Origin: Flavobacterium sp. UBA7665
GTDB lineage: Bacteria > Bacteroidota > Bacteroidia > Flavobacteriales > Flavobacteriaceae
Reading direction: 5' to 3'
Assembly: GCA_002483285.1 (NCBI GenBank)
Contig: DLHP01000019.1
Location: forward strand, 1-64,000
DNA length: 64,000 nt
Position numbers and translations under genes: made by a program. Positions 16,978 through 26,239 of the stretch are shown here, piece by piece. The first letter of the stretch is position 1; every line of letters begins with the position of its first letter. The notes below the pieces were generated by a model, which saw only the letters and a list, made by a program, of their open reading frames with translations, did not search any database and had not been told where the DNA came from.

Positions 16978-17003
16978 TTTGCAACAGACAGTAACAACAA
17001 ATT

Positions 17004-18923
17004 ATGGCATTCAACGACTTATTTAGAAAGAAAACCGTACAGGATATTCTTAAACAGGTAGCACAAAATGAATCAGATGGGCACCAGTCGCTCGGCAAAC
17101 ATTTAACCACAAGAGATTTAACGGCATTTGGTATTGCAGCGATTGTAGGCGCCGGGATTTTCAGTACGATTGGTAAGGCAAGTGCCGATGGCGGGCCAGC
17201 AGTAATCTTCTTATTTCTTTTCACAGCAATGGCTTGTGGATTTGCCGCTTTTGCTTATGCCGAATTTGCATCAATGGTTCCTGTTTCTGGAAGCGCATAC
17301 ACCTATTCTTATGTGGCATTTGGCGAAATCATCGCCTGGATCATTGGATGGGCACTGATTATGGAGTATGCCATTGGCAACATCACTGTGGCCATTTCGT
17401 GGAGTGATTATTTTACAGGTTTGCTCGAAGGGATGAACATTCACTTGCCCCAATACGTGCAGATGGATTACCTGACCGCTTCCAACGGTTTCAAGGATGC
17501 CACGGCGCTCATGCAGGGCGGGAAATCATTTGAAAACCTTAGCGCCGGACTGCAAAGTGCTTATACCGCCTGGACCACCGCGCCAACCATAGGATCGTTT
17601 CATTTGGTAGCCGATTTACCGGCTTTGTTTATCATAGTAGTCATCACGGCACTAGTATACCGCGGCATGAAAGAATCGAGGAACGCGAGCAATCTGATGG
17701 TAGTGGTGAAATTGTGTATCATCCTTTTGGTCATAGCGGTAGGTGTTTTTTATGTGGATACCAAAAATTGGAATCCTTTTGCGCCCAATGGCGTGTCGGG
17801 CGTACTCAAAGGTGTGTCGGCTGTTTTCTTTGCTTATATTGGTTTTGATGCGATTTCTACCACCGCCGAGGAATGCAAAAATCCGCAACGCGATTTACCG
17901 CGGGGCATGATGTGGGCCATCATCATCTGTACCATCTTATACATTGTTATCGCTTTGGTTCTTACGGGAATGGTAAACTACACCGAGTTAAACGTTGGTG
18001 ATCCTTTGGCCTTTGTTTTCCAAAAACTCAATATGGAATGGATGTCTGGTATCATTGCCGTGAGTGCGGTGGTCGCTATGGCCAGCGTGCTTTTGGTTTT
18101 CCAGATGGGACAACCGCGCATCTGGATGAGCATGAGCCGCGATGGTTTGCTTCCTAAGAAATTTTCGCGGGTGCATCCCAAATTTAAGACGCCCTCTTAT
18201 GCTACAATCGTTACGGGTTTTGTAGTCGCGGTGCCGGCCTTATTCCTGAATTTGACAATGGTAACCGATTTGTGCAGTATTGGTACCTTATTCGCATTTG
18301 TACTAGTTTGCGCCGGTGTTTTGGTGCTGCAGAACAAACCAGGCATACCGCGCGGAAAATTCAAGACGCCGTATGTGAACGCTAAGTACATCGCACCGAT
18401 TTTATTGCTCGCCGGATTGGTTTTTGCTTTTACGTACAACAAGCAATCCACCATGAATTTCCTGACCAATGAAAAGCAAATCAATACGCCAGAAGCTATC
18501 GTGACGGCATTGGATCAGGCAGATACTAAAATCGTTTACGAATACCTGATTGCCAAAAATGAAAATGACGCCGTCATTACAGATCTTGAAGCGCTGTTGA
18601 GCAAGTACAGCGAAGATGATGTCGTTTATAGAAATACGATAGACAGTTTGCCCATCGCCGAATCGGTTAAGTACGAAAGCGGTTTTGCTTTATTCAAGCA
18701 CAAAATCCCGATGTGGATATTTTTGGTGGTGCTCATTGGACTCGTGATTTGGGCAATAAGAGAAAACCTATCGCTGATTCCGTTGCTTGGGTTGGTTTCG
18801 TGCCTCTACATGATGGCCGAACTCAGTGTCTGGAATTGGATTTATTTTACTTGCTGGTTGCTCATCGGGCTCATGATTTACTTTGGATTTAGCAGGAAGA
18901 ACAGCAAACTCAATCGGGCATAA
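17004..18923 (+). CDS. APC superfamily amino acid permease
   Basis: 639 residues. Twelve or more transmembrane helices of the APC cationic-amino-acid-transporter type; TM1 contains GIAAIVGAGIFSTIG, the substrate-binding unwound segment, and ISTTAEECKNPQRDLP follows TM6-7. A hydrophilic insert of about 89 residues (478-566, acidic and helical) separates the last helices, which return at KIPMWIFLVV; this makes it longer than the usual 450-500. Own promoter upstream and a bidirectional terminator downstream mark a single-gene unit. Substrate not predictable. Confidence 0.88.
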   Translation: MAFNDLFRKKTVQDILKQVAQNESDGHQSLGKHLTTRDLTAFGIAAIVGAGIFSTIGKASADGGPAVIFLFLFTAMACGFAAFAYAEFASMVPVSGSAYTYSYVAFGEIIAWIIGWALIMEYAIGNITVAISWSDYFTGLLEGMNIHLPQYVQMDYLTASNGFKDATALMQGGKSFENLSAGLQSAYTAWTTAPTIGSFHLVADLPALFIIVVITALVYRGMKESRNASNLMVVVKLCIILLVIAVGVFYVDTKNWNPFAPNGVSGVLKGVSAVFFAYIGFDAISTTAEECKNPQRDLPRGMMWAIIICTILYIVIALVLTGMVNYTELNVGDPLAFVFQKLNMEWMSGIIAVSAVVAMASVLLVFQMGQPRIWMSMSRDGLLPKKFSRVHPKFKTPSYATIVTGFVVAVPALFLNLTMVTDLCSIGTLFAFVLVCAGVLVLQNKPGIPRGKFKTPYVNAKYIAPILLLAGLVFAFTYNKQSTMNFLTNEKQINTPEAIVTALDQADTKIVYEYLIAKNENDAVITDLEALLSKYSEDDVVYRNTIDSLPIAESVKYESGFALFKHKIPMWIFLVVLIGLVIWAIRENLSLIPLLGLVSCLYMMAELSVWNWIYFTCWLLIGLMIYFGFSRKNSKLNRA

Positions 18924-18924
18924 A

Positions 18925-18967
18925 AAAACCGTTTGGGACTATTTTCTCAAACGGCGCTTGGTTTTTT
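18925..18967. terminator. Bidirectional terminator between convergent genes
   Basis: CCGTTTG (18929-18935) pairs with CAAACGG (18948-18954); A-run on the left and T-run on the right serve both the permease and the minus-strand T9SS gene. Confidence 0.8.
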
Positions 18968-18988
18968 ATTGCGGTCAATCCGCGACTT

Positions 18989-20410
18989 TTATAACTTTAT
19001 AAACTTTCGGGTCAGTTTGCCTTGGTCGGCCACCATTTCAATGAGGTAACTTCCCGATTGGAGCGCCGATACATCTAAAGACATCTCAGTTGTCAATTGT
19101 TTTTCTTCAACAGTTTGTACCAGTTGTCCCAAAGTGTTGTAAATCCTTGCTGATTGCAACTTGATTCCTGTGTTTGTTTCTACTTTTAGCACTTGCTGTA
19201 CTGGATTCGGGTAGCATTTGATCCAATTGTTCTTTTCAAAATCTTCGGAGGCCAACGGATTGTAAAACACCGTAGAAACCGGATTGGTCGTAATCGGAAA
19301 GTTGAAATCAAAATAAATCTTGGCCTGGTTAAGTACTACATCACCAGCCTGGATGCCGGCTATCGGCCTGATTTGGAAACTCACGTATCCGTGGCTGTTG
19401 GGTTCGTCTATTGAGGCAGCAGGCAGGTTGATATTATCAAATGCAAATTCAATCTTATTGGCTGCCAAGGTCACGTGGCAAGGATGGCTCAAAAAAACCA
19501 TTTGTAACGTATTGATATCGAGTTTATCAGATAAAAGGTCGGTAATGACGACATCTTCTGCAACCTGATTTCCGGTATTCTGGAAACGGATGGTGTATTG
19601 CAAAGGAAACGGATGGTTGTTTACTGGTTGTGACGAAGAAGAAACGCTTTTTTCATTGGGGTCATACGATCCGGTAACGGTTTGCGAAAGCACCGTATGG
19701 TTGTTGGTGCTGGCTTCATCGCTGTCCTCTGGGGTGATGTGCGCTGTACATTCTACAACATCATCGATGTTTACCGCAGGTGTTTCCATAGGCGAGTTCA
19801 CGTTTAAGGTGAGTGTAATCTCGCGGGTTTCAAACGGTTTCAGGTTGGTATAAGTCCAGTTCAGTGCGGCAAAAGTGCTTACTGCCTGTGGACTGGCCAT
19901 GACAAAGTCAAGTAAGTTTTCGTTGTAATTGAAGGTGATGTTTCCATCAACGGTGGTTGTCCCGCTATTTTTATACACAATCTTATAGAAGGCGTCAAAT
20001 CCCGGACGCACCGCCGAAACAGGAACAATACTAATCTCAACATCGTCGTGCGTACCATTGGGCAGTATGCAAAAACCGGCGAAGGCACTATTGCCTATAC
20101 CCTGAAATGTACAAGTAAAAGATTCTGGTGAAAGGTGGTAGTAAGGATTGTCGAATTGCGGCATTACCGTAATGTTCTGCTCGGTACTGTTGAAGGTGTA
20201 ATTGCCATTTTCGTCACAAAAGGTCATGCCACTCGATTGCGCGCCATGCATTATTTTAATAGGTATCGAAATGGCCGGCGTATCCGATAAGCTGCAGCCA
20301 TTGTCGTCGCTGTCAATCCTAATGCTTCCGCTGATCGTGTTGTAATCATCGATCTGTGCGAAGCCCGAAAATGCAATCAAAAGCCCTATCGCTAATAATA
20401 ACTTCTTCAT
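18989..20410 (-). CDS. T9SS-sorted secreted protein with DUF7619-like domain
   Basis: 473 residues. Signal peptide (about 1-19, cut near GFAQ). A carboxypeptidase-regulatory-like start (ISGSIRID.DDNGC) is followed by a repeat-containing region (RPGFDAFYKIVYKNSG...), then GSYDPNEK and YTIRFQNTGN, the pattern I associate with DUF7619. The last 75 residues (NWIKCYPNPVQQVLKVE...GSYLIEMVADQGKLTRKFIKL) are a type A T9SS C-terminal sorting domain, so it is exported across the outer membrane. The same domain order recurs in the next gene, which adds leucine-rich repeats. Role unknown, probably surface or secreted. Confidence 0.85.
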   Translation of the reverse strand: MKKLLLAIGLLIAFSGFAQIDDYNTISGSIRIDSDDNGCSLSDTPAISIPIKIMHGAQSSGMTFCDENGNYTFNSTEQNITVMPQFDNPYYHLSPESFTCTFQGIGNSAFAGFCILPNGTHDDVEISIVPVSAVRPGFDAFYKIVYKNSGTTTVDGNITFNYNENLLDFVMASPQAVSTFAALNWTYTNLKPFETREITLTLNVNSPMETPAVNIDDVVECTAHITPEDSDEASTNNHTVLSQTVTGSYDPNEKSVSSSSQPVNNHPFPLQYTIRFQNTGNQVAEDVVITDLLSDKLDINTLQMVFLSHPCHVTLAANKIEFAFDNINLPAASIDEPNSHGYVSFQIRPIAGIQAGDVVLNQAKIYFDFNFPITTNPVSTVFYNPLASEDFEKNNWIKCYPNPVQQVLKVETNTGIKLQSARIYNTLGQLVQTVEEKQLTTEMSLDVSALQSGSYLIEMVADQGKLTRKFIKL

Positions 20411-20616
20411 TAGAATTTGTTTTTTGCGTTTGCAACCTGCTCAAAAACCGCTTTTCAAAAGAATAAAGCGTGTAGCCTTTCAGAAACAGGAATTTAAGGT
20501 AGCTAATTTAACATTTTATTTAGAAGAAAAACATTTTTGCGGATAAATCATTAAGATAAAATGCAAACTCCTCTATAAATACCTAAAATACGGACAAAAC
20601 TAAGTGGCCACCGTCC

Positions 20617-23109
20617 TTAATATTTGATGATTTTCTGTGTTGATTTTCCTTTGCTTGAAACCATTTCGATAAAATAAGTCCCGGTTTTCAATGCCGTAAC
20701 ATCGATGCCTGTCGTTGTTCCAAAATGCGCTATCGGAACCGATAGCATCAACTGCCCTAATGTATTATAAATTTTGATAGCTTGTATATGGGTATTGGCA
20801 GAAACCGTAAGTTGCAAAATGCGGCCTACAGGATTCGGATAAATGGTAAATGAAGCGTCATTGTCAAAATTTTCACGCGCGAGCACGCTAAATGTTGTCG
20901 AAGTCGTATTGGTGACGATTGGAAAATTGTAGTCGAAATAAATATTGGCAGTATTATTAAAAACATCCCCAACGACAGTTGCTGCGCGCGGTTTAACCTT
21001 AAAGGCAACATAACCGTGGCTTCCGGTTTCATCTATATTAGACGCCGGTAAATTAATGCCTTCAAAAATGAATTCGACATAACCATCATTCATCTTGCTG
21101 CGGTAAGCGTGGCTTGCACCAATCAGCTGTATCGAATTCCAATCGAACCTGCCAAAAGGGGTCATGAAGTCCTTTACCACGACATTTTCGGCCGCAGCAG
21201 TTCCGGTATTCTGGAAACGAATCATATAATGCAGGTAATCGCCCACTTTACCGATATCGACGCTACTGCCTTCAGCAACGATTTTGTCGTTCGGGTCGTA
21301 AGAACCAACTACTGTTTGGTTAAGGCTGAAAAGATTGTCGCCTGGCGTTTCCTCTGTACCCGATGATGCAATGGCAGCAGTAAATCCAAGGATATCGTCG
21401 ATGTTAACCGCTGGTGTTTCTTGTGGCGAGTTGACATTGAAAGTACACCTGATTTTACGTGTTTCAAACGGCGCCATATTGCTGAAATCCCACGTAAGCA
21501 CCCCAAATGATTGCGTAGTTGCTACCGGGTTCGCGTTTGTAAAATCCAAAACGGCTTCGTCGAAATTTAGCGTAACGTTACCTGATTCCGACTGGTTTCC
21601 ATTGTTTTTGCATACGATTTCATACACAGCATCAAAACCCGGACGCGCCGCAGTGACAGGTAGCAGCATGATTTCAAGATCGGTATGCGTGCCATTGGCT
21701 GCGATACAGAAGTTGGCAGTCTGGGTATCCCCAAAACTATTGAAAGTAATCGATTGGCTCGCAGGCGTAACGGTAAAATAAGATGCGTTGGGAATGACGG
21801 GCGTTACAATTTTGGTTCCATAATTCGTGTAGGCGATATAGTTGTTATTCGCATCTGTAAAGCTTCCCGAGTAAATGTCATTGATGTTAATCCGAATATT
21901 CGAAGCAATGTTGTTTCCGTCAGGGCAATTGAAAATCACGTTTCCGGTAATCGTATTGTAATTGCCGCCTGGCGTGAAGTTGCAATATTCGGTAATTTGC
22001 ATGCCGGGAACCAGTGTATTGATATATGAAACTTCACCGGCATCACAGCAAATCATGGCAAGTTGCGGATTGTTTTCGAGTGTTATGCCTTCATATATTA
22101 GGGTCTCTTCTTCAGTAATCGGGTCGACCTCATAATAACTGAAAACATTCGGCCCGCCATTTTTAACATTGAGCGAAACCAAATTCGGGTTGTTGCTCAC
22201 ATTGAGGTACATCGAGTAAGTGGTGGGGATGGTAAGCTGTGTAAGGTTCGTGTTTTTTATTATCAAACCGACAGTTCCGTCAGAACTTTGCGAGCTCATC
22301 CAGAAATTACTGAAAGCAAGGTTATTCAAAGGATTATTGGAAACATCCACGCCACCATAAACATTCATGTTCGATAAAGTCAAATCGGTGAAATTGTTAT
22401 TGGATAAACTCAATCCCGAAAAATCTTCCCTTCCGGCGCTCGAATTAAAATTGATTTGGGACAATTGGTTGTTGTTGCAAATCAGTGCCATTTCCTGGTC
22501 GCCCATATCCTGGAATGCAAAAAAGTTAGGTACGTTCAATACCGTGAGATTGTTGTAGCTGCAATTAAGTCTCGAAAACTTGTTGTTGATTTGCTCCACA
22601 TTTAACGTAGCCAGTTGATTGTGCGAACAGTCGAGCTTACTCATATTTGTTAAGTGATTCAGACTCAAGCCAGTCAAAAGATTATTCTGGCAATATAGTG
22701 TTGTAACCGATGCAGGCATTGATGCATCATTAACCGTAGCAAGTTGGTTATCAGAGCAATCCAAAGCATCTAGGAATGTGAGCCCGTTCAAATTCAATGC
22801 GGTTAGGTTGTTGTTTTTGCAATTGAGGTTTCTCAGTTGCGTAAAACTACCAATACCTTCTAAAGAGCCGATACTTGACGCGCTCACATTGAGCCGTTTG
22901 ATCAGCAAAGCTTCGCTCACTTCAATTTCTCCGTCGGCATTGGTGTCTATCGCAACATAGGTGGCAGCAAATGCACTTGTCGAAGCAACCTGATTGGCCG
23001 AAGAGGCCGATAAAAGTTTTGCCTTAAAGTTCGCATCCGGAAAATTAATCACCTGAGCAGAAGCCCCAAATTGCAATAAAAGCACGAAGAGAAAGTATAA
23101 TTTTTTCAT
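20617..23109 (-). CDS. T9SS-sorted leucine-rich-repeat surface protein
   Basis: 830 residues. Signal peptide (about 1-18), then VINFPDANFKAKLL, the usual opening of Bacteroidota LRR proteins, and about ten Cys/Asn-type leucine-rich repeats (LNCKNNNLTALNLNGL; LDCSDNQLATV), to about residue 370. A regulatory-like beta domain (ITGNVIFNCPDG), a DUF7619-like segment (GSYDPNDK...YMIRFQNTGT) and a type A T9SS sorting tail follow. Such proteins are usually adhesive or interaction surfaces. The shared C-terminal half with the 473-residue neighbour indicates paralogy. A -7 element precedes it at 23129-23136. Confidence 0.87.
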   Translation of the reverse strand: MKKLYFLFVLLLQFGASAQVINFPDANFKAKLLSASSANQVASTSAFAATYVAIDTNADGEIEVSEALLIKRLNVSASSIGSLEGIGSFTQLRNLNCKNNNLTALNLNGLTFLDALDCSDNQLATVNDASMPASVTTLYCQNNLLTGLSLNHLTNMSKLDCSHNQLATLNVEQINNKFSRLNCSYNNLTVLNVPNFFAFQDMGDQEMALICNNNQLSQINFNSSAGREDFSGLSLSNNNFTDLTLSNMNVYGGVDVSNNPLNNLAFSNFWMSSQSSDGTVGLIIKNTNLTQLTIPTTYSMYLNVSNNPNLVSLNVKNGGPNVFSYYEVDPITEEETLIYEGITLENNPQLAMICCDAGEVSYINTLVPGMQITEYCNFTPGGNYNTITGNVIFNCPDGNNIASNIRININDIYSGSFTDANNNYIAYTNYGTKIVTPVIPNASYFTVTPASQSITFNSFGDTQTANFCIAANGTHTDLEIMLLPVTAARPGFDAVYEIVCKNNGNQSESGNVTLNFDEAVLDFTNANPVATTQSFGVLTWDFSNMAPFETRKIRCTFNVNSPQETPAVNIDDILGFTAAIASSGTEETPGDNLFSLNQTVVGSYDPNDKIVAEGSSVDIGKVGDYLHYMIRFQNTGTAAAENVVVKDFMTPFGRFDWNSIQLIGASHAYRSKMNDGYVEFIFEGINLPASNIDETGSHGYVAFKVKPRAATVVGDVFNNTANIYFDYNFPIVTNTTSTTFSVLARENFDNDASFTIYPNPVGRILQLTVSANTHIQAIKIYNTLGQLMLSVPIAHFGTTTGIDVTALKTGTYFIEMVSSKGKSTQKIIKY

Positions 23110-23128
23110 AAACAGAAATTTAGTGTAT

Positions 23129-23136
23129 CAAATCTA
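23129..23136 (-). promoter_or_regulatory. Candidate -7 element of the LRR gene
   Basis: TAGATTTG on the minus strand fits TAnnTTTG and is 19 bases before the ATG. The -33 partner is not clear: the nearest TTG is 28 bases further up. Confidence 0.4.
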
Positions 23137-23201
23137 ACTTTTTTTTTAAAAGGAACTCATTTTCCAATCGGCATTATGCCAAACTTATAAACAAAAAACT
23201 G

Positions 23202-23209
23202 TAATTTTG
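23202..23209 (+). promoter_or_regulatory. Candidate -7 element of lpd
   Basis: TAATTTTG exactly matches TAnnTTTG, 34 bases before the lpd ATG; no TTG is found at the expected -33 distance. Confidence 0.45.
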
Positions 23210-23243
23210 TGTCACTTTTTAAACACACAAAAAATCATATACT

Positions 23244-24647
23244 ATGAGTTCATTTGACGTAGTCGTTATAGGTTCGGGCCCTGGCGGATATGTGTCGGCA
23301 ATTCGCTGCGCACAACTCGGCTTCAAAACCGCAATCATTGAAAAATACCCCACTTTGGGCGGAACCTGCCTCAATGTAGGTTGTATACCTTCTAAAGCCT
23401 TGCTCGATTCTTCGCACCATTACCACGATGCCATTTCGCATTTTGCCGAGCACGGGATAGAAATCAGCGGCGACATCAAAATGAACCTCAAAAAAATGAT
23501 TGAGCGCAAAGCGTCGGTTGTCGACCAAAACGTCAGCGGAATCAAATATTTGATGGATAAAAACAAGATCACCGTTTTTGAAGGCGTCGGATCATTCGAA
23601 GATGCCACACACATCAAAGTGACCAACGGCAAAAAATCCGAAGTGATCGAAGCCAAAAACACCATCATCGCTACCGGTTCCAAACCATCGACTTTGCCAT
23701 TCATCAAAATCGATAAAAAAAGGATTATTACATCCACAGAAGCTTTGACACTCACCGAAATCCCCAAACACCTTGTCGTTATTGGCGGCGGCGTCATCGG
23801 GCTCGAGCTCGGACAAGTGTATTTGCGTCTCGGTGCACAGGTATCCGTAGTCGAATTCATGGACCGAATCATCCCGGGAATGGACGCTTCGCTTTCTAAA
23901 GAACTCACTAAAGTGCTTAAAAAACAAGGCATGAAATTCTACACTTCGCACAAAGTGAAATCGGTAGAAACCAAAGGAAAAACAGTAACGGTCTTGGCCG
24001 ATTCCCCGAAAAGCGAAACGGTAACGCTCGAAGGCGATTACGCGCTCGTTTCTGTCGGAAGACGTCCGTACACCGACGGGCTTGCTGCGGAAAAAGCTGG
24101 CGTCAAACTCACCGACCGCGGGCAAATCGAAGTCAACGACCACCTGCAAACCAACGTTGCCAACATCTACGCGATCGGCGATGTCGTACGTGGCGCGATG
24201 CTCGCACACAAGGCCGAAGAAGAAGGTGTCATGGTAGCCGAAATTATTGCCGGGCAAAAACCGCACATCGATTACAACCTGATTCCTGGAGTGGTTTACA
24301 CCTGGCCAGAAGTGGCCGCTGTGGGTAAAACCGAGGAGCAACTTAAAGAAGCCGGCGTTAATTATAAAGCCGGAAGTTTCCCGTTCAAGGCACTCGGACG
24401 TTCACGCGCGAGCGGAGACACCGATGGTTTCGTGAAAATCCTCGCCGATGCCAAAACCGATGAAGTCTTGGGCGTACACATGATTGGCGCAAGAACCGCC
24501 GATTTGATTGCCGAAGCCGTCACTGCGATGGAATTCCGCGCTTCGGCCGAAGACATTTCAAGAATGAGCCACGCGCACCCAACTTACGCCGAAGCCGTTA
24601 AGGAAGCTGCACTCGACGCCACAGACAAGCGCCCGTTGCACATGTAA
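23244..24647 (+). CDS. lpdA: Dihydrolipoyl dehydrogenase (E3)
   Basis: 467-residue FAD enzyme that reoxidises dihydrolipoyl groups in 2-oxoacid dehydrogenase complexes and glycine cleavage. FAD-binding GSGPGGY is at residues 10-16; the redox disulfide is Cys42/Cys47 in GGTCLNVGCIPSK; the NAD-binding GGGVIGLELG follows near 180; the catalytic His-Glu pair is in HAHPTYAEAVKEAA close to the C terminus. Length is normal. It stands alone here, without E1/E2 genes, and is followed by a bidirectional terminator. Confidence 0.96.
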   Translation: MSSFDVVVIGSGPGGYVSAIRCAQLGFKTAIIEKYPTLGGTCLNVGCIPSKALLDSSHHYHDAISHFAEHGIEISGDIKMNLKKMIERKASVVDQNVSGIKYLMDKNKITVFEGVGSFEDATHIKVTNGKKSEVIEAKNTIIATGSKPSTLPFIKIDKKRIITSTEALTLTEIPKHLVVIGGGVIGLELGQVYLRLGAQVSVVEFMDRIIPGMDASLSKELTKVLKKQGMKFYTSHKVKSVETKGKTVTVLADSPKSETVTLEGDYALVSVGRRPYTDGLAAEKAGVKLTDRGQIEVNDHLQTNVANIYAIGDVVRGAMLAHKAEEEGVMVAEIIAGQKPHIDYNLIPGVVYTWPEVAAVGKTEEQLKEAGVNYKAGSFPFKALGRSRASGDTDGFVKILADAKTDEVLGVHMIGARTADLIAEAVTAMEFRASAEDISRMSHAHPTYAEAVKEAALDATDKRPLHM

Positions 24648-24688
24648 ACCAAGCCAAACATCGGTCGTTTCAGACTTTTGACTAATAG

Positions 24689-24716
24689 AAAACCCGTCCA
24701 GCAATGAACGGGTTTT
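24689..24716. terminator. Bidirectional terminator (lpd / DoxX)
   Basis: AAAACCCGT and ACGGGTTTT form a 9-bp stem around a 10-base loop between two convergent genes; T-runs on both strands. Confidence 0.85.
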
Positions 24717-24719
24717 GTT

Positions 24720-25097
24720 TTATTTGGCCGCGAGCAAACCTTTGTAATGGTCCCAATAGCGCACAATCAGGAATAAGTTGCCGGCAAATACAAAAATACC
24801 AAGCGGCAAGTGTTCGGGTGTCAGGAAAGCGTTGATCAGCAAGATGTTGAGCGTAATGGGCAAGATAATCAAATTGGCCAGCGCCACATAGCGGCCGAGT
24901 ACATACGCGAGTCCGCAAATCAGTTCGACACCTTTGGCCAGCGGCATAATGTAAGCCGAAGCAACGAGCCCCACCTGGAATGCCTTAAAATCTCCGGTCG
25001 TAACCGGTTCGGGAACCAAATGCAAAAAGAAACTTATCGATGCAAACAACAGCAGGAATCCGATAAGCACACGGACAACAATAGTGAAGATTTTCAT
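24720..25097 (-). CDS. DoxX-like family membrane protein
   Basis: 125 residues, four transmembrane helices (about 5-25, 45-65, 70-92, 98-117). The KGVELICGLAYVLGRY segment in TM2-3 is typical of DoxX/DoxD-like proteins, small quinone-related or unknown membrane proteins. No partner enzyme adjoins it. Expressed toward the lpd terminator. Confidence 0.8.
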   Translation of the reverse strand: MKIFTIVVRVLIGFLLLFASISFFLHLVPEPVTTGDFKAFQVGLVASAYIMPLAKGVELICGLAYVLGRYVALANLIILPITLNILLINAFLTPEHLPLGIFVFAGNLFLIVRYWDHYKGLLAAK

Positions 25098-25153
25098 AAA
25101 CTTGAGTTTTTTGATTGATTCTCAAATTTACAAAATATAATCCCGCGTTTTTC

Positions 25154-26068
25154 TTAAAGTGCTGGTTTTGTTTTTCTTAAAGTTTTTCGGTACACGAGGA
25201 AGCCCAAAAACGCCAGTAAGATCAGGCTCCACAATTGTACCACAAACGCGAGTACCGATTCCAGGATGTACCAACCGGTTTTGACCGAATCAAGCAGTTG
25301 CAACCCAATATTGGGACGTGGTGTCACCACACTTGCCACAAGTTCCTTACGCGTCGTTTCGGGTTGGTAGATTTTTAGAGTCACGGTACTAAATGCCACC
25401 TGGTCTTTCAAAGCGAGGTTGCTGAGTTTGGCCTGGTCGTAATTTTCGTTTTTGCCCGCGAGTGCGTCTTCGGCGGTGAGGATCTGGTTGAGTTTTTTGC
25501 CTTTGCTGTCAATCGCTTGGGCAATGCGTCGCTGCTGCTGACTATTGCGTTGCTGCGCAAGTTCATTGGATAACAGCTGTAAACCCACGTCGTCGGCCTT
25601 GATCACGCGCAAATCGAGGAAGTCGATTTCTTTGGCAATCGATTTTACGACCGTATCGAGTTTGGCGTTGGGCACCCGCAAAGTGAGGTTGCCCTCTATA
25701 GCATACCGGGTCGAAACCAGCGTGCTGTCCTGGCTAAACTGGGTTTCATCGCGATGCGTTACCGTAGTTTCAAGGTTTGAATGCGTCACGAGCCCACCGA
25801 ATTTATTCGTGGTACTTTCTATCGCAGTCGTTGATTTTGCAACGTCTTTGACTTTGAACCTCAAATCGGCTGTACGGATGAATTTTCTGTTGTCGGCGAA
25901 TTTTTTGGTGGTATCGGCTACGGTTGTAGCATTGCCCATTGCGATACTTTCAGGAGCCGATGAGGTGTTAACAGCAGCTTCTTCGATAGTTGTTTCACCC
26001 TGTTTGCAGGAAATAAAAAGGGTAGTGGCGGCCAGCAAGGCCCATGCAGATTTCAAGATTGTCTTCAT
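25154..26068 (-). CDS. DUF4349 family lipoprotein
   Basis: 304 residues from the ATG at 26068; a longer frame to 26134 only adds residues before a complete lipoprotein signal (MKTILKSAW...LFISC, lipidated Cys at 21). The mature part holds the DUF4349 pattern: RKFIRTADLRFKVKDV, then GG.V.HSNLET, RVPN.KLD.VV, a coiled coil (LANELAQQ..QQQRRIAQAI) and a C-terminal transmembrane helix (about 270-290) followed by a basic tail. Function of the family is unknown; its shape suggests an envelope stress or sensing role, as inference only. Confidence 0.85.
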   Translation of the reverse strand: MKTILKSAWALLAATTLFISCKQGETTIEEAAVNTSSAPESIAMGNATTVADTTKKFADNRKFIRTADLRFKVKDVAKSTTAIESTTNKFGGLVTHSNLETTVTHRDETQFSQDSTLVSTRYAIEGNLTLRVPNAKLDTVVKSIAKEIDFLDLRVIKADDVGLQLLSNELAQQRNSQQQRRIAQAIDSKGKKLNQILTAEDALAGKNENYDQAKLSNLALKDQVAFSTVTLKIYQPETTRKELVASVVTPRPNIGLQLLDSVKTGWYILESVLAFVVQLWSLILLAFLGFLVYRKTLRKTKPAL

Positions 26069-26212
26069 AATTTGATTGTTAAAGATTAAACTTATTGTCA
26101 ATGGATTTTGCGCTAAACCATAAGTAATGTTCAATCGATAAGCATCAATTTTTTAAGAAGTTAGTTGCGCCGCAATAAAAAGCGTGCCACAATTTTTTTG
26201 TAGTTTTTGTTG

Positions 26213-26220
26213 TAATTTTG
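26213..26220 (+). promoter_or_regulatory. Candidate -7 element of pabB
   Basis: TAATTTTG matches TAnnTTTG, 19 bases before the TTG start codon. A TTTG lies only 12 bases upstream, too close for a standard -33, so only the -7 is supported. Confidence 0.4.
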
Positions 26221-26239
26221 GCCGAGCTAAAACTGACTT

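Noticed and set aside
16829..17003. OxyR-type palindrome before katG
   Set aside because: Only partial matches to the ATAG-CTAT spacing are visible; not convincing.
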